A stretch of 32,937 nt of DNA, taken from contig CAMCUQ010000022.1 of the NCBI GenBank assembly GCA_945878775.1, positions 1 to 32,937 on the forward strand, given 5' to 3'. The position numbers and the translations under genes were made by a program. The notes under the pieces are model-generated. The model saw only the letters and a program-made list of their open reading frames with translations. It ran no database searches and was not told the DNA's origin. This DNA comes from Chthonomonas calidirosea. GTDB taxonomy: Bacteria; Armatimonadota; Chthonomonadetes; Chthonomonadales; Chthonomonadaceae. This document shows, piece after piece, positions 15,018-22,984 of the stretch; the stretch's first letter is position 1; every line of letters starts with the position of its first letter.

Positions 15018-15087
15018 CGTTTAGTTCTGTCGAACACCTCCCTCATAATCCCTTTCGTTGAGAACTCTTACAGGAGACTATAACATC

Positions 15088-15999
15088 ATGAGTTCGTCCA
15101 TCAATCGACGCACTTTCCTCAATCAATCGCTTCAGACTGCACTCGTCGTAGGGGCAGGAACCGCGATTACCTCTGTCACCGAGGCAGAACCAACTCCCAC
15201 ACCCATTGTACCTGCTGGCGGACGCCCCAAAAAATCGGTCATGTACGCCATGCTTCCCGAAAACCTGAGCCTTGACGAGAAGTACCAACTTGCAAAACGG
15301 GTAGGCTTTGAAGGGGTCGAGATACACCCTATCCATGACGAGCAAGAGGCAAGTAAGCAACGCACCGCCGCAGAAAAAGCGGGCATTCCCATCCAATCCA
15401 TAATCTACGGAGGCTGGGAAAGCCCTCTCTCTGACCCCAATCCTGCTGTGGTGGCACGAGGAATCGAGAGTGTGCAGAAGGCATTGTTGAGTGCGAAATG
15501 GATGGGCGCGGATAATATCCTGCTTGTTCCTGCCATCGTCACTCCACAGGTGCGTTATCAAGATGCGTGGAAACGCTCTCAGGCAAACATTCGCAAGCTC
15601 ATTCCTACCGCCGAAAAGCACAATGTGATGATACTTGTGGAGGAGGTTTGGAACAAATTCCTGCTCAGCCCTCTTGAGTTTGCTCAGTACGTCGATTCGT
15701 TTCGTAGCCCATTTGTGCAGGCATATTTCGATATTGGAAACGTCGTCATTTGGGGCTACCCAGAGGACTGGATTCGGACTCTTGGCAAGCGCATTCGCAA
15801 AGTACACCTCAAGGACTTCAAGCGTTCAAACAATCAGTTTGTCAACCTGCGAGAAGGGGATGTGAACTGGAAAGAGGTTCGCAAGGCACTGGACGAGGTC
15901 GGCTTTACGAGTTTTATGAACACGGAACTTGGAGGAGGCGACGAGGAGTACCTTCGGGATGTGAGTATGCGCGTAGACAAGATTATCGCTGGCGAGTAG
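15088..15999 (+). CDS. Tat-exported sugar phosphate isomerase/epimerase-like protein
   Basis: 303 residues from ATG 15088, with AGGAG about 11 bases upstream. The N-terminus SSINRRTFLNQSLQTALVVGAG is a twin-arginine signal, so the folded protein is probably exported, perhaps with a bound metal. The body is a xylose-isomerase-like TIM barrel (AP endonuclease family 2 fold): VGFEGVEIHPIH early, then likely metal ligands in VEEVWN, AYFDIGN, VHLKDFK and NTELGGG. Such proteins are common in bacteria that break down plant or algal sugars and act on ketoses or inositol-like substrates. Its own substrate is unknown. No partner dehydrogenase is adjacent; a Gfo/Idh/MocA oxidoreductase is encoded much further along at 30784. 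Confidence 0.85.
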   Translation: MSSSINRRTFLNQSLQTALVVGAGTAITSVTEAEPTPTPIVPAGGRPKKSVMYAMLPENLSLDEKYQLAKRVGFEGVEIHPIHDEQEASKQRTAAEKAGIPIQSIIYGGWESPLSDPNPAVVARGIESVQKALLSAKWMGADNILLVPAIVTPQVRYQDAWKRSQANIRKLIPTAEKHNVMILVEEVWNKFLLSPLEFAQYVDSFRSPFVQAYFDIGNVVIWGYPEDWIRTLGKRIRKVHLKDFKRSNNQFVNLREGDVNWKEVRKALDEVGFTSFMNTELGGGDEEYLRDVSMRVDKIIAGE

Positions 16000-16060
16000 C
16001 TTTTGTGATACGGGGATTTGCATGGGGTAGGACATTACGTTCCTACCCCTTTTTGGTGTG

Positions 16061-17134
16061 TTAGTCGTGACCGCACATAATCGGTGGTATCGTTGCTTTG
16101 TAGTCATTGGGAACAGGAACAGGTTCCCAAGACTGATCGAGTGGCTCCTCTAAGATCAAAATGCCTTTTGCCCCGTTTGCCGTCGCTTGATCGATCTGAC
16201 TCCCGATCTCCTCAGCCTGTACATCCCAACCTTGAACCACAGCAATGAGATTGGCATCGTTATCAAACTCCCTATAGTGCGCTACAGAGCCACCCACCCA
16301 AGCCGCCGTTTCACCATAGAGCGGCACATCCCTCCCAAAAAGCTTGTAGGGGGTCAATATCCCTTTCCACCGTCCACCACCTTGGGTTTCCGCAAAGGCA
16401 CGAACCATGTTGGGCCAATAGACTTGGGCGCAAGGGCGTGAGCAGGGAATGCCTCGGCAGGTTCCCAAAGTTGAATCGGGGCTTTCGACGCCTGCAATCG
16501 TCACGCCAATTTCGCACTCTCCGCACAGAATCGGTATCACGTTCTCACGTGTATAGTCTTCAGAATCCAGAGCCTCAATGCATGCTTCCCAAAACACCTT
16601 TGAGAAAAACACTTCTGGGTTTTGGTACGGAGTAGGTGCAATTTTCTCTCCCGGCGAGTTATCCCAAGATCGGCAAAGCACGTTGCCGCACCCACACCCA
16701 ACAGGCGCACCTTGAATATCGTTCAAAAACAACCCCGCCAATGTGGGAGCCGAATCGACCAATCGACGCACCTTCTCTGTCATATAAGCAAACGTTTCTC
16801 GGTTGTTCACACACACCCAAGGGGAAACGAGGGCTTTATAGTCTCCACTCCAGTTTGGGAAAGCCTCTAGCCACTCATGGTGCTGTGGAAGATGCATCCA
16901 TTCTGGGTGCTTTGAGACTGCACGAGGATCACGAGCTACCTCAACCCAACCCCACACCGGAACACCTAACTCCCGCGCCAACGAACAAGCAGAATAGAGA
17001 GTGGCGATGGGAGCATCAAGGTCAAGAATGAGAGCCTCGCGTTGGGATGCCATGAGGCGAAGTTGGGTACGGGTGGCGTTTGCAATGGCGATCTTACGTC
17101 CGCGCCATGGGAGAGCAGAACGGTCTGAGGTCAT
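16061..17134 (-). CDS. Cys-rich hypothetical protein, possibly a TIM-barrel hydrolase
   Basis: 357 residues, with GAGGAG just before ATG 17134. No signal peptide. The start (ALILDLDAPIATLYSACSLARELGVPVWGWVEVAR) and later segments (LAGLFLNDIQG; LIAVVQGWDVQ; GAKGILILEEPLDQSW) have the rhythm of beta/alpha units and resemble glycoside-hydrolase-like barrels. Cysteines cluster in GCGCGNVLC (about residues 146-154), LCGECEIGV and CRGIPCSRPC (about 232-241), enough for a structural zinc or iron-sulfur site. I do not recognise the family and assign no activity. It lies 13 bases downstream of the methyltransferase gene and probably shares its transcript with the glycosyltransferase. Confidence 0.65.
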   Translation of the reverse strand: MTSDRSALPWRGRKIAIANATRTQLRLMASQREALILDLDAPIATLYSACSLARELGVPVWGWVEVARDPRAVSKHPEWMHLPQHHEWLEAFPNWSGDYKALVSPWVCVNNRETFAYMTEKVRRLVDSAPTLAGLFLNDIQGAPVGCGCGNVLCRSWDNSPGEKIAPTPYQNPEVFFSKVFWEACIEALDSEDYTRENVIPILCGECEIGVTIAGVESPDSTLGTCRGIPCSRPCAQVYWPNMVRAFAETQGGGRWKGILTPYKLFGRDVPLYGETAAWVGGSVAHYREFDNDANLIAVVQGWDVQAEEIGSQIDQATANGAKGILILEEPLDQSWEPVPVPNDYKATIPPIMCGHD

Positions 17135-17147
17135 GATACTCCTCGTG

Positions 17148-17894
17148 TTAGGGTTTGGTGGCGATACAAAGGATCGTCACTCCAAAGGGGAAATTGACTC
17201 TGCGAGAGACGGCGTTCTCCATTGTCATTAAGCTTGTAAGTGCACGATTGATGGAGGCAGGGAAGATCGGCATTGTCGCTTGTGGTGTCGTCGTCTCAGA
17301 TTGGGGTCTGCGTGCGTTCAGTCGCCTCTGTAGAGCCACTACGGGGTATAGAAGTGTCATTGTATGGGAGACTTTTGAGAGTCGGAACCCCGCTTCACTG
17401 AATCGGCTACGCAGTTCTGAGCGAACGTACCGCCGAAAGTGCATAAGCGCAACATCGTGTTCACTCCAAAGGTGTGGATAGGCAGGAACCGTTGCGATAA
17501 TAATTCCCCCCGGCTTTAGCACCCGATAGAACTCCTTTAGTGCTAAGGCATCGTCCGGCAGGTGTTCCAGCATATCCATCGCAATGAGAACATCGAAAGA
17601 GTTGGAGGCAAATGGAAGGCGCATGGCATCAGCGGTTACTAGTGCCGAAAGTCCACGTCTTCGAGAAAACTGAAGAGCAAGGGGCGAGAAATCGGCGGAG
17701 ACCACACGTCCCCAACGTCGCAAGCGCGAGGACATTGCGCCCGTCCCGCAACCAATATCGAGCAGAGTCCGATCCGAAGCGGTCGAGGTGCCGAAGTGAG
17801 ATGTTAATAGCGATTCTATGAGGCGATGGCGTCCCACAAACCACCAATAGGAGTCCTCCAAACGGTACATGCGCTCATATTCCGCAGTATTCAT
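17148..17894 (-). CDS. Class I SAM-dependent methyltransferase
   Basis: 248 residues. The Rossmann-type SAM-binding core shows motif I LLDIGCGTG (residues 44-52), the acidic strand end VVSADFSPLAL, AMRLPFASNSFDVLIAMDMLEHLPDD, and FYRVLKPGGIIIATVPAYPHLWSEHD, a Methyltransf_11/23 pattern. The N-terminus YERMYRLEDSYWWFVGRHRLIESLL is typical of methyltransferases linked to polysaccharide or lipid-glycan loci. The start ATG overlaps the stop of the upstream glycosyltransferase by four bases (ATGA), so the two are translated together and probably act on the same glycan or lipid carrier. The exact acceptor is unknown. A C-terminal hydrophobic stretch is modest. Confidence 0.88.
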   Translation of the reverse strand: MNTAEYERMYRLEDSYWWFVGRHRLIESLLTSHFGTSTASDRTLLDIGCGTGAMSSRLRRWGRVVSADFSPLALQFSRRRGLSALVTADAMRLPFASNSFDVLIAMDMLEHLPDDALALKEFYRVLKPGGIIIATVPAYPHLWSEHDVALMHFRRYVRSELRSRFSEAGFRLSKVSHTMTLLYPVVALQRRLNARRPQSETTTPQATMPIFPASINRALTSLMTMENAVSRRVNFPFGVTILCIATKP

Positions 17895-18697
17895 CGGGTA
17901 GGAAGCTCATAGCTCGAGGTGGCATTCCCGTAGTTTGTTAAGCGGATGCGGAAAAGTGTTTTCAGCATACGGATGGCGTCTCGAAAAAAGCGCACCTTTG
18001 AGCCTTCCATATGCATCCAGCGTACTGGAATCTCCGCTATGCGGAACGAAAAGAGCTTCCGTGCTAAGAAGAGGACTTCGACATCAAACGCAAAATGGTC
18101 GATCTGACAACGGCGAAAGATGTCCTGTGCTGCCCTCCGCGTGAATAGCTTAAAGCCACACTGGGTATCGTGAATGCCGGGAACCGCCATAATCTGGACA
18201 AGATTGTTAAAGAGCCGCCCTCCCATTTCCCGTATGAGTGATTGTCTGCGGAGCAGTTGAGAGCCTACCGTATCCCGCGATCCTATTGCAATATCACAAC
18301 CTGCGTCGAGGGCAATGAATAGCTTTTCCACCTCTTCAATGGGGGTGGCGAGGTCGGCATCGCTAAAGAGAACACGCTCTCCTGTTGCCGCGAGCATTCC
18401 CACCCGCACAACATGCCCCTTACCTCGATTGGGAGTACAAACGATGAGTCGAAGCTCTGGACGATTCTCTGCGATCTGTTCTACTACTTCGTGAGTACGG
18501 TCTGTGCTTCCGTCGCTGACAACAAGAATCTCATAGGGGTAGGGTTGCTCATCAAAGTAGGCAAGCATACGCTTTAACGTGGCACCGATTCGCGCCTCTT
18601 CATTGTACGCAGGAACAACGATACTTAGCATTGGGAGCGGATGAATGAGGTCGGTAGTGTCTTCCTCATCATTTATGCGAGATGGAATGGAACTCAA
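17891..18697 (-). CDS. Family 2 glycosyltransferase (dolichyl-phosphate glucosyltransferase-like)
   Basis: 268 residues from a TTG start at 18697, with AAGGAGAG upstream at suitable spacing. GT-A fold landmarks are LSIVVPAYNEEARIG (about 24-38), ILVVSDGSTDRT, NRGKGHVVRVGM, the DxD motif in LFSDADLATPIEEVEKL, the IAIGSRD strand, and DTQCGFKLFTRRAAQDIF, then VEVLFLARK with IPVRWMHMEGSKV. This pattern is seen in enzymes loading glucose or mannose from a nucleotide sugar onto a polyprenyl phosphate at the membrane. No C-terminal membrane segments are present. It is the first gene of a three-gene minus-strand unit with its own promoter at 18794-18823. Confidence 0.9.
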   Translation of the reverse strand: MSSIPSRINDEEDTTDLIHPLPMLSIVVPAYNEEARIGATLKRMLAYFDEQPYPYEILVVSDGSTDRTHEVVEQIAENRPELRLIVCTPNRGKGHVVRVGMLAATGERVLFSDADLATPIEEVEKLFIALDAGCDIAIGSRDTVGSQLLRRQSLIREMGGRLFNNLVQIMAVPGIHDTQCGFKLFTRRAAQDIFRRCQIDHFAFDVEVLFLARKLFSFRIAEIPVRWMHMEGSKVRFFRDAIRMLKTLFRIRLTNYGNATSSYELPTR

Positions 18698-18793
18698 ACG
18701 AGTCTCTCCTTATTGTACAGAACGAACCCGCGCAGGCTTGCAGGTATGCCAAAAAGTAATAGCAACGTTTCATCGCTTAATTACTGGCTCAAG

Positions 18794-18823
18794 ATTATAG
18801 TCTCCACACCTTCCTCTTGTCAA
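18794..18823 (-). promoter_or_regulatory. Promoter of the glycosyltransferase operon
   Basis: Consensus TTGACA (18823-18818) and TATAAT (18799-18794), read on the minus strand, are spaced by 18 bases. The transcript would start near 18787 and leave a leader of about 90 bases before the TTG start at 18697. Confidence 0.7.
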
Positions 18824-18953
18824 TATTACGGCATGAAATGCCAAAAAGGTTCATGAGACTTTGCGACTATGGCTCCGTTGAGCAGTAGAAACAGGTCCTT
18901 CTCTGTGCGAAGAAACAAGGGACAAAAAGATACTTATTTTTTTATATTACCTC

Positions 18954-18982
18954 TTGACACCAATCGCCAAACAGTGTACAGT
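18954..18982 (+). promoter_or_regulatory. lexA promoter with candidate operator
   Basis: TTGACA (18954-18959), 17 bases, TACAGT (18977-18982). The -10 region contains ACAGTGTACAGT, that is ACAGT repeated seven bases apart around a TGTACA palindrome. It matches neither the E. coli CTGT-N8-ACAG box nor the Gram-positive GAAC-N4-GTTC box, so autoregulation by this element is only a guess. Confidence 0.65.
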
Positions 18983-19042
18983 TATTAGTAGACGGTCGTG
19001 CGTCGCATAAAATACATACACTATAGAAGGAGAGCCACCAAG

Positions 19043-19678
19043 ATGACCCGTGGTCTTACCGATAAACAACAGCGTATCCTCGATTTTCTTGTTGAATATG
19101 TCAATGACAAGGGCTATCCTCCGAGTATCCGCGAAATTGGTATTCAGTTTAATATCTCTAGTTTGCGCGGGGTCACGGTACACCTAGATGCCCTAGAACG
19201 CAAGGGGATGATAAAACGCGCCAATACCTCCCGCTCCATCACCATTATTGGCAAAACGGGAGCGACCGCGCCAAACAAGAGTGTGGACATGATCCCCATT
19301 TTGGGAACCATTGCCGCCGGGAACCCCATTATGGCAACCCAAAACATTGAGGGGTATCTCCCTGTACCACAAGAGATCGCTGGTGGAGCAACAAACGTCT
19401 TTGCGCTTCAGGTTAAAGGCGACTCTATGATCGATGCCCACATCATGCCACGTGATTATGTGGTCGTTCGTCAACAACAGACTGCCGAAAATGGAGATAT
19501 TGTGGCGGTTCTATTGGGAGATGAGGCGACTGTAAAGCATATTCAGTTCACCCAGAATGGTGTTCGCTTGCTTCCCGCCAACTCTGCCTACGACCCAATC
19601 GAGATTCGGCGTGAAGATAGCCATATCATCGGCAAAGTGGTGGGATTAATCCGAAACTACGACGGTTTTCACCACTAA
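19043..19678 (+). CDS. lexA: LexA SOS repressor
   Basis: 211 residues from ATG 19043, with AAGGAG 10 bases upstream. LexA represses DNA damage genes and cuts itself when stimulated by RecA filaments. The N-terminal winged helix reads LTDKQQRILDFLVEYVNDKGYPPSIREI (5-32), with recognition helix region SLRGVTVHLDALERKGMI. The self-cleavage bond is A92-G93 in IAAGNPIMA, and the catalytic dyad is S128 (KGDSMIDA) and K165 (ATVKHI). All active-site residues are intact. Residues around the recognition helix (SSLRGVTVHL) differ from the E. coli sequence, which agrees with a different operator. A strong terminator follows at 19701. Confidence 0.96.
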   Translation: MTRGLTDKQQRILDFLVEYVNDKGYPPSIREIGIQFNISSLRGVTVHLDALERKGMIKRANTSRSITIIGKTGATAPNKSVDMIPILGTIAAGNPIMATQNIEGYLPVPQEIAGGATNVFALQVKGDSMIDAHIMPRDYVVVRQQQTAENGDIVAVLLGDEATVKHIQFTQNGVRLLPANSAYDPIEIRREDSHIIGKVVGLIRNYDGFHH

Positions 19679-19700
19679 ACACGAGTGACATTTTGCCTAT

Positions 19701-19733
19701 AAAAGCCCTTCGCCAATGTGGTGAGGGGCTTTT
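19701..19733. terminator. Bidirectional terminator between lexA and the alpha/beta hydrolase
   Basis: AAAAGCCCTTCGCC pairs with GGTGAGGGGCTTTT (12 of 14 positions) around AATGT. A-tract and T-tract ends allow it to serve both convergent genes. Confidence 0.85.
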
Positions 19734-19760
19734 ACTATGCATGTACCTATTTTGTGGAAG

Positions 19761-20774
19761 TCATGGGGTCCTTTTTCCAAAGTTGCTCGTGAAAAAGTTT
19801 CGCACATCGAAGAGTGCATTTGGGTGAAGCACATGCCCCGATTCCCAACGTCGAATATGCTCTGGCTCCTTTGCGCCCGCAGCCTCTATTAGGGCTATAC
19901 TTGCCTCTGGCGGTATGATCTCGTCGTGCTTTGCAACGACAATGAGGAGAGGGCGTGGCAGAATCCTTCCCACATAGTGGATAGGGTCCGTAATATCGAC
20001 AACCTCCTCAATCACCTTGAGTTTTTCGGGTGTGATTCTTATGGGCCATCTTGCTTTGATCACAGGGTACTTATCTAAATTTTGAACGATCTGCATTAGC
20101 CCCCCGCCCGGCACGGCAAGGCAGAAGGCAGCAATCCTCTCCTCCACGCCACCAAGCACGGCTCCCAACATTGCTCCTTGGCTAAAGCCCATATAACCGA
20201 TCTTGTTTTTGTCTATATCGGGACGGGAAAGGAGATAATCCACTGTTCTGCGAAGATCAACAACACTTTGTACCCAAGCATCTCGCATTGTGTAGGAGTC
20301 GGGAAGGTGTATCTCACCATTACGCCCCGTGCGGGCACGATCTCCATGATACTGTGTGTCTATAGAGAGTGTGGCATAACCTTGTGCGACAAGCGCCTCA
20401 CTCACCCATTGGATATACGAGGTGTCTTTGTTTCCACCAGAACCATGCACAAGGATTATGGCAGGGTAGGGGGCTTTTGAGCTGGTAGGTAGGGCAAGAA
20501 TGCTACTAACGCGCTGATCGTGGACACTATCAAACGAAACAAGGGTTCGCTTGCGCTTGGTGTTGCTGTCTTTGGGGTGTAGAACGACATTGAGCGGGAG
20601 GTCTCTATCATAGGCGAAAAAGGCGAAGCGTCGCGCCTCTGCTGTGTCCTTTGGGGGGGGCAGTACAAACTTTTGAGCATGACTCTCCACGGTAGAAACA
20701 AGGAGAATCGCAAGAGTGGAGACGGCTACAAGTGTGTGCCGCTGGGCGTGCCCGCAACTCTGTTGTCTAGCCAA
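19761..20774 (-). CDS. Exported alpha/beta hydrolase (dienelactone hydrolase-like)
   Basis: 337 residues from a TTG start at 20774, with TAGGAGGT at spacing 7. A signal peptide ends near residue 34 (ESHAQ), so the enzyme is exported. The alpha/beta hydrolase fold is clear: oxyanion loop ILVHGSGGNKD (107-117), nucleophile elbow GFSQGA with S198, acid D284 in VVAKHDEIIP, and histidine H314 in WESGHVLHP. Substrate could be an ester, lactone or peptide; the DLH/AXE-like arrangement favours ester hydrolysis, perhaps of polysaccharide side groups. It lies between the lexA terminator and the ccsA gene, with its start 21 bases downstream of the ccsA stop, and might be read through from the heme operon. 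Confidence 0.85.
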   Translation of the reverse strand: MARQQSCGHAQRHTLVAVSTLAILLVSTVESHAQKFVLPPPKDTAEARRFAFFAYDRDLPLNVVLHPKDSNTKRKRTLVSFDSVHDQRVSSILALPTSSKAPYPAIILVHGSGGNKDTSYIQWVSEALVAQGYATLSIDTQYHGDRARTGRNGEIHLPDSYTMRDAWVQSVVDLRRTVDYLLSRPDIDKNKIGYMGFSQGAMLGAVLGGVEERIAAFCLAVPGGGLMQIVQNLDKYPVIKARWPIRITPEKLKVIEEVVDITDPIHYVGRILPRPLLIVVAKHDEIIPPEASIALIEAAGAKEPEHIRRWESGHVLHPNALFDVRNFFTSNFGKRTP

Positions 20775-20795
20775 TGGGAGACCTCCTAAGCGGAA

Positions 20796-21650
20796 TTAGA
20801 GAAAATGGTGGGTTGTGGTCGGGATTAGATAGAGGCTGATTGCAACCAGGAAACCCAATATCAGCAGATATTGAAGCCGAACCCCCCTCAAACCCAGTAA
20901 GAGCCTTGAGAGGAAATAGCAAAGGTAGAGTAACCAGGTAAAAAGGGCGGTAATGGTGTGTGGATCGCGCAACCAGACACCAGGAGGGTGGGGCAAGTCT
21001 GTTCCAAAAGTGCGGATAATGCCCAAGACTAGTCCGAGGGTGAGGAGAGGTGTAGCATAAGCGACAGCAAAATAGGCAGTTCTATCCAGTGTCTCTAGCG
21101 GTGGTAGTTTCCGAAAGAGTCCATTGTGGCGTCGCTGCTTTAAGAGCCTATTTTGTAGAATATAGAGCACTGCACAGGAGGTAGAGACCGCAAACAGCCC
21201 GAAACTGGCAAGTATTGCCAGGACATGAATGCTGACGAGTTGCCCGATGAGCAGGGGAGTTTTGGCGACGGGGTTCCGTGCCTGTAGCAGAGCAAGAAAA
21301 AGAACAAGGCTTGTTACCGCCAAAGCGATTGCGCCCACGGCGGGAAGACGGCGACGCGTTTCCAGTATGCCAAACGCGAGGGCTATAGCCCATGCAAGCA
21401 CCGAAAGTGACCCGAAACTACTGGCAAAGGGGGACTTATGTGTCGTGACACACCATGCGCCTATGGCGACAAACTGTACAAATGCGCCAGTGAAAAGTAG
21501 CGGACGCCCAAAGCGACTCACGGGGAGTGGGGTAGGTTTAACTTGGTTTTTGGGGGCAGTGGGAGCTTCAATAAACAGGTTTGCGCCATAGAGTGCCCCT
21601 GAAGCGATGTAGAGAACTAACGCGCAGAGTGTGAGCATGAATGGTAACAT
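20796..21650 (-). CDS. ccsA: HemX/CcsA-type cytochrome c assembly membrane protein
   Basis: The start ATG at 21650 shares one base with the hemA stop (TGATG) and has GGAGG seven bases upstream, giving 284 residues. Longer frames starting at 21851 lie inside hemA and are rejected. About eight membrane helices are visible. A histidine in GQLVSIHVLAILASFGLF fits a heme ligand position, and PPGVWLRDPHTITALFTWLLYLCYF is a weakened form of the CcsA tryptophan-rich motif (WDPKExWxLxTWxxY). In Bacillus, HemX follows hemA and modulates glutamyl-tRNA reductase level; in other bacteria related proteins handle heme for cytochrome c. Which role applies is not decided by sequence. No ccsB/resB gene is nearby. 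Confidence 0.82.
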   Translation of the reverse strand: MLPFMLTLCALVLYIASGALYGANLFIEAPTAPKNQVKPTPLPVSRFGRPLLFTGAFVQFVAIGAWCVTTHKSPFASSFGSLSVLAWAIALAFGILETRRRLPAVGAIALAVTSLVLFLALLQARNPVAKTPLLIGQLVSIHVLAILASFGLFAVSTSCAVLYILQNRLLKQRRHNGLFRKLPPLETLDRTAYFAVAYATPLLTLGLVLGIIRTFGTDLPHPPGVWLRDPHTITALFTWLLYLCYFLSRLLLGLRGVRLQYLLILGFLVAISLYLIPTTTHHFL

Positions 21651-22978
21651 CAACGCGCCTCCGTGTTCTCTTCGGCTTGAGTGCCAGAGGTGTTTGCGTT
21701 TAGCCCGAAAATCTCCCGTGTGGCTTCCAGCAAATCGTATTTTTCGCGCTCCTCGTTTTGCCCCGCGCCTAGCTCTTGCTTGAGGCGCAAGATAGGCTCT
21801 CGTGCAACCCGTTTCATCATGGCGAGAGTCGCCATTTCTATAGCCTGCCATTCACGCTCTGAGAGGTTTCCTAGCCGACCTTTCAAGAGAGCAAGGTCTT
21901 CCTGCCGAATCTGTTCCAATCGATTTTTCAACTGGGAGATGACGGGCACTGCCTCCCGTGTTTTGTACCAAGTGACGAACTTTTCTGCCTCCTCGAGGGT
22001 GATCTGTTCGGCACGATGCGCCTCCGTGACCCTTAGATTTGCCTCCTCCTGTACCACCGATTGGAGGTCATCGATATTATAGAGAAATACGTTTTCCAAT
22101 TCCTCTACATCGGCATCAATATCGCGTGGTACGGCAATGTCGATCAAAAACAGAGGTTTGCCCCTCCGCTTTCGCACGATGGGCTGAAGCAACTCTTTTC
22201 TGAGAATGGTATGGGGTGCTGCGGTGGAAGCGATCACAATATCCGCAGAGGTGAGTGCCTCTGGAAACGCGTCATAGTGGATGGCGCGTCCTCCAAACTG
22301 GTTTGCCATGCGTTCCGCTTTTTCATGGGTTCTATTGGCGACAATAAGGAATTTGACTCCACTCGCAATCAGGTGGCGAACGGTGAGTTCGCTCATTTTA
22401 CCTGCACCAAGCACAAGCACACTCGCCTCCGAAAGATCGGAGAAGATGTGGCTTGCCAAATCCACTGCCGCATGACCGATGGAGAAGGCTCCGCGCCCAA
22501 TGCCCGTCTCATTCTGAACCCGTCGGCTGACCGTGATTGCCTGTTGAAAAAGCGCGGAGAGAATGCTCCCAATACTCTCTGTCTCTTGGGCAATACGCAT
22601 CGCTTGTCGAACCTGCCCTAGTACCTGCATCTCTCCTAAAACGAGCGAATCTAAACCGGATGCGACCCGCATTAAGTGGAGTGTCGCGTCTATTCCGTTT
22701 TTCTGGTAGAGGTGTGACGCAAAATCGTGTCGGGCAAGGTGGTGATAGTTCGCGAGGTGTTCCGTGAGCATATCGTGGGCATGTGAGGGGGTTGGGGTGT
22801 CAATAATGGCGTAGATTTCGACTCGGTTACAGGTGGACAAAACAACCGCTTCCTGAATTCCGGGGTACTCCAAGAGCGCAGTGAGAGCAGACGGCAAATG
22901 GTGTTCCGCGACGCTTAGGCGTTCGCGTATGTCAATGGGTGCTGTGTGATGGCTGATACCTGTTAGTACAAACTGCAC
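21650..22978 (-). CDS. hemA: Glutamyl-tRNA reductase
   Basis: 442 residues from a GTG start at 22978, with AAGG five bases upstream and six bases after the preceding stop. HemA reduces glutamyl-tRNA(Glu) with NADPH to glutamate-1-semialdehyde, the first committed step of C5-pathway tetrapyrrole synthesis. The catalytic cysteine is C50 in LSTCNRVEIY. Others are GISHHTAPIDIRERLSV at the start, GLDSLVLGEMQVLGQVR, the dinucleotide site VLVLGAGKMSELTVRHL, and the helical dimerisation domain with LKNRLEQIRQEDL at the end. It is the middle of the operon and flows directly into the HemX-like gene. Length and residues are normal. Confidence 0.96.
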   Translation of the reverse strand: MQFVLTGISHHTAPIDIRERLSVAEHHLPSALTALLEYPGIQEAVVLSTCNRVEIYAIIDTPTPSHAHDMLTEHLANYHHLARHDFASHLYQKNGIDATLHLMRVASGLDSLVLGEMQVLGQVRQAMRIAQETESIGSILSALFQQAITVSRRVQNETGIGRGAFSIGHAAVDLASHIFSDLSEASVLVLGAGKMSELTVRHLIASGVKFLIVANRTHEKAERMANQFGGRAIHYDAFPEALTSADIVIASTAAPHTILRKELLQPIVRKRRGKPLFLIDIAVPRDIDADVEELENVFLYNIDDLQSVVQEEANLRVTEAHRAEQITLEEAEKFVTWYKTREAVPVISQLKNRLEQIRQEDLALLKGRLGNLSEREWQAIEMATLAMMKRVAREPILRLKQELGAGQNEEREKYDLLEATREIFGLNANTSGTQAEENTEAR

Positions 22979-22984
22979 GATGCC

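Larger units (their letters stand above)
18698..19042. other. Divergent intergenic region between the glycosyltransferase operon and lexA
   Basis: No gene is visible. It holds a minus-strand promoter (18794-18823) and the lexA promoter (18954-18982), with a small hairpin GGCAT-GAA-ATGCC around 18830-18842 and an AT-rich run at 18934-18950 before the lexA -35 box. Nothing else is recognised. Confidence 0.6.

Noticed and set aside
15043-15807. Minus-strand frame of 254 codons opposite the sugar isomerase
   Set aside because: The plus strand carries clear isomerase motifs and a Tat signal; the antisense frame has none.
21651-21851. N-terminal extension of the HemX/CcsA-like protein starting at 21851
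   Set aside because: It is basic, non-membrane sequence lying entirely within hemA. The start at 21650 has GGAGG and overlaps the hemA stop in the usual way.
22061-22621. Plus-strand frame of 186 codons opposite hemA
   Set aside because: Antisense of a conserved HemA sequence; no independent support.
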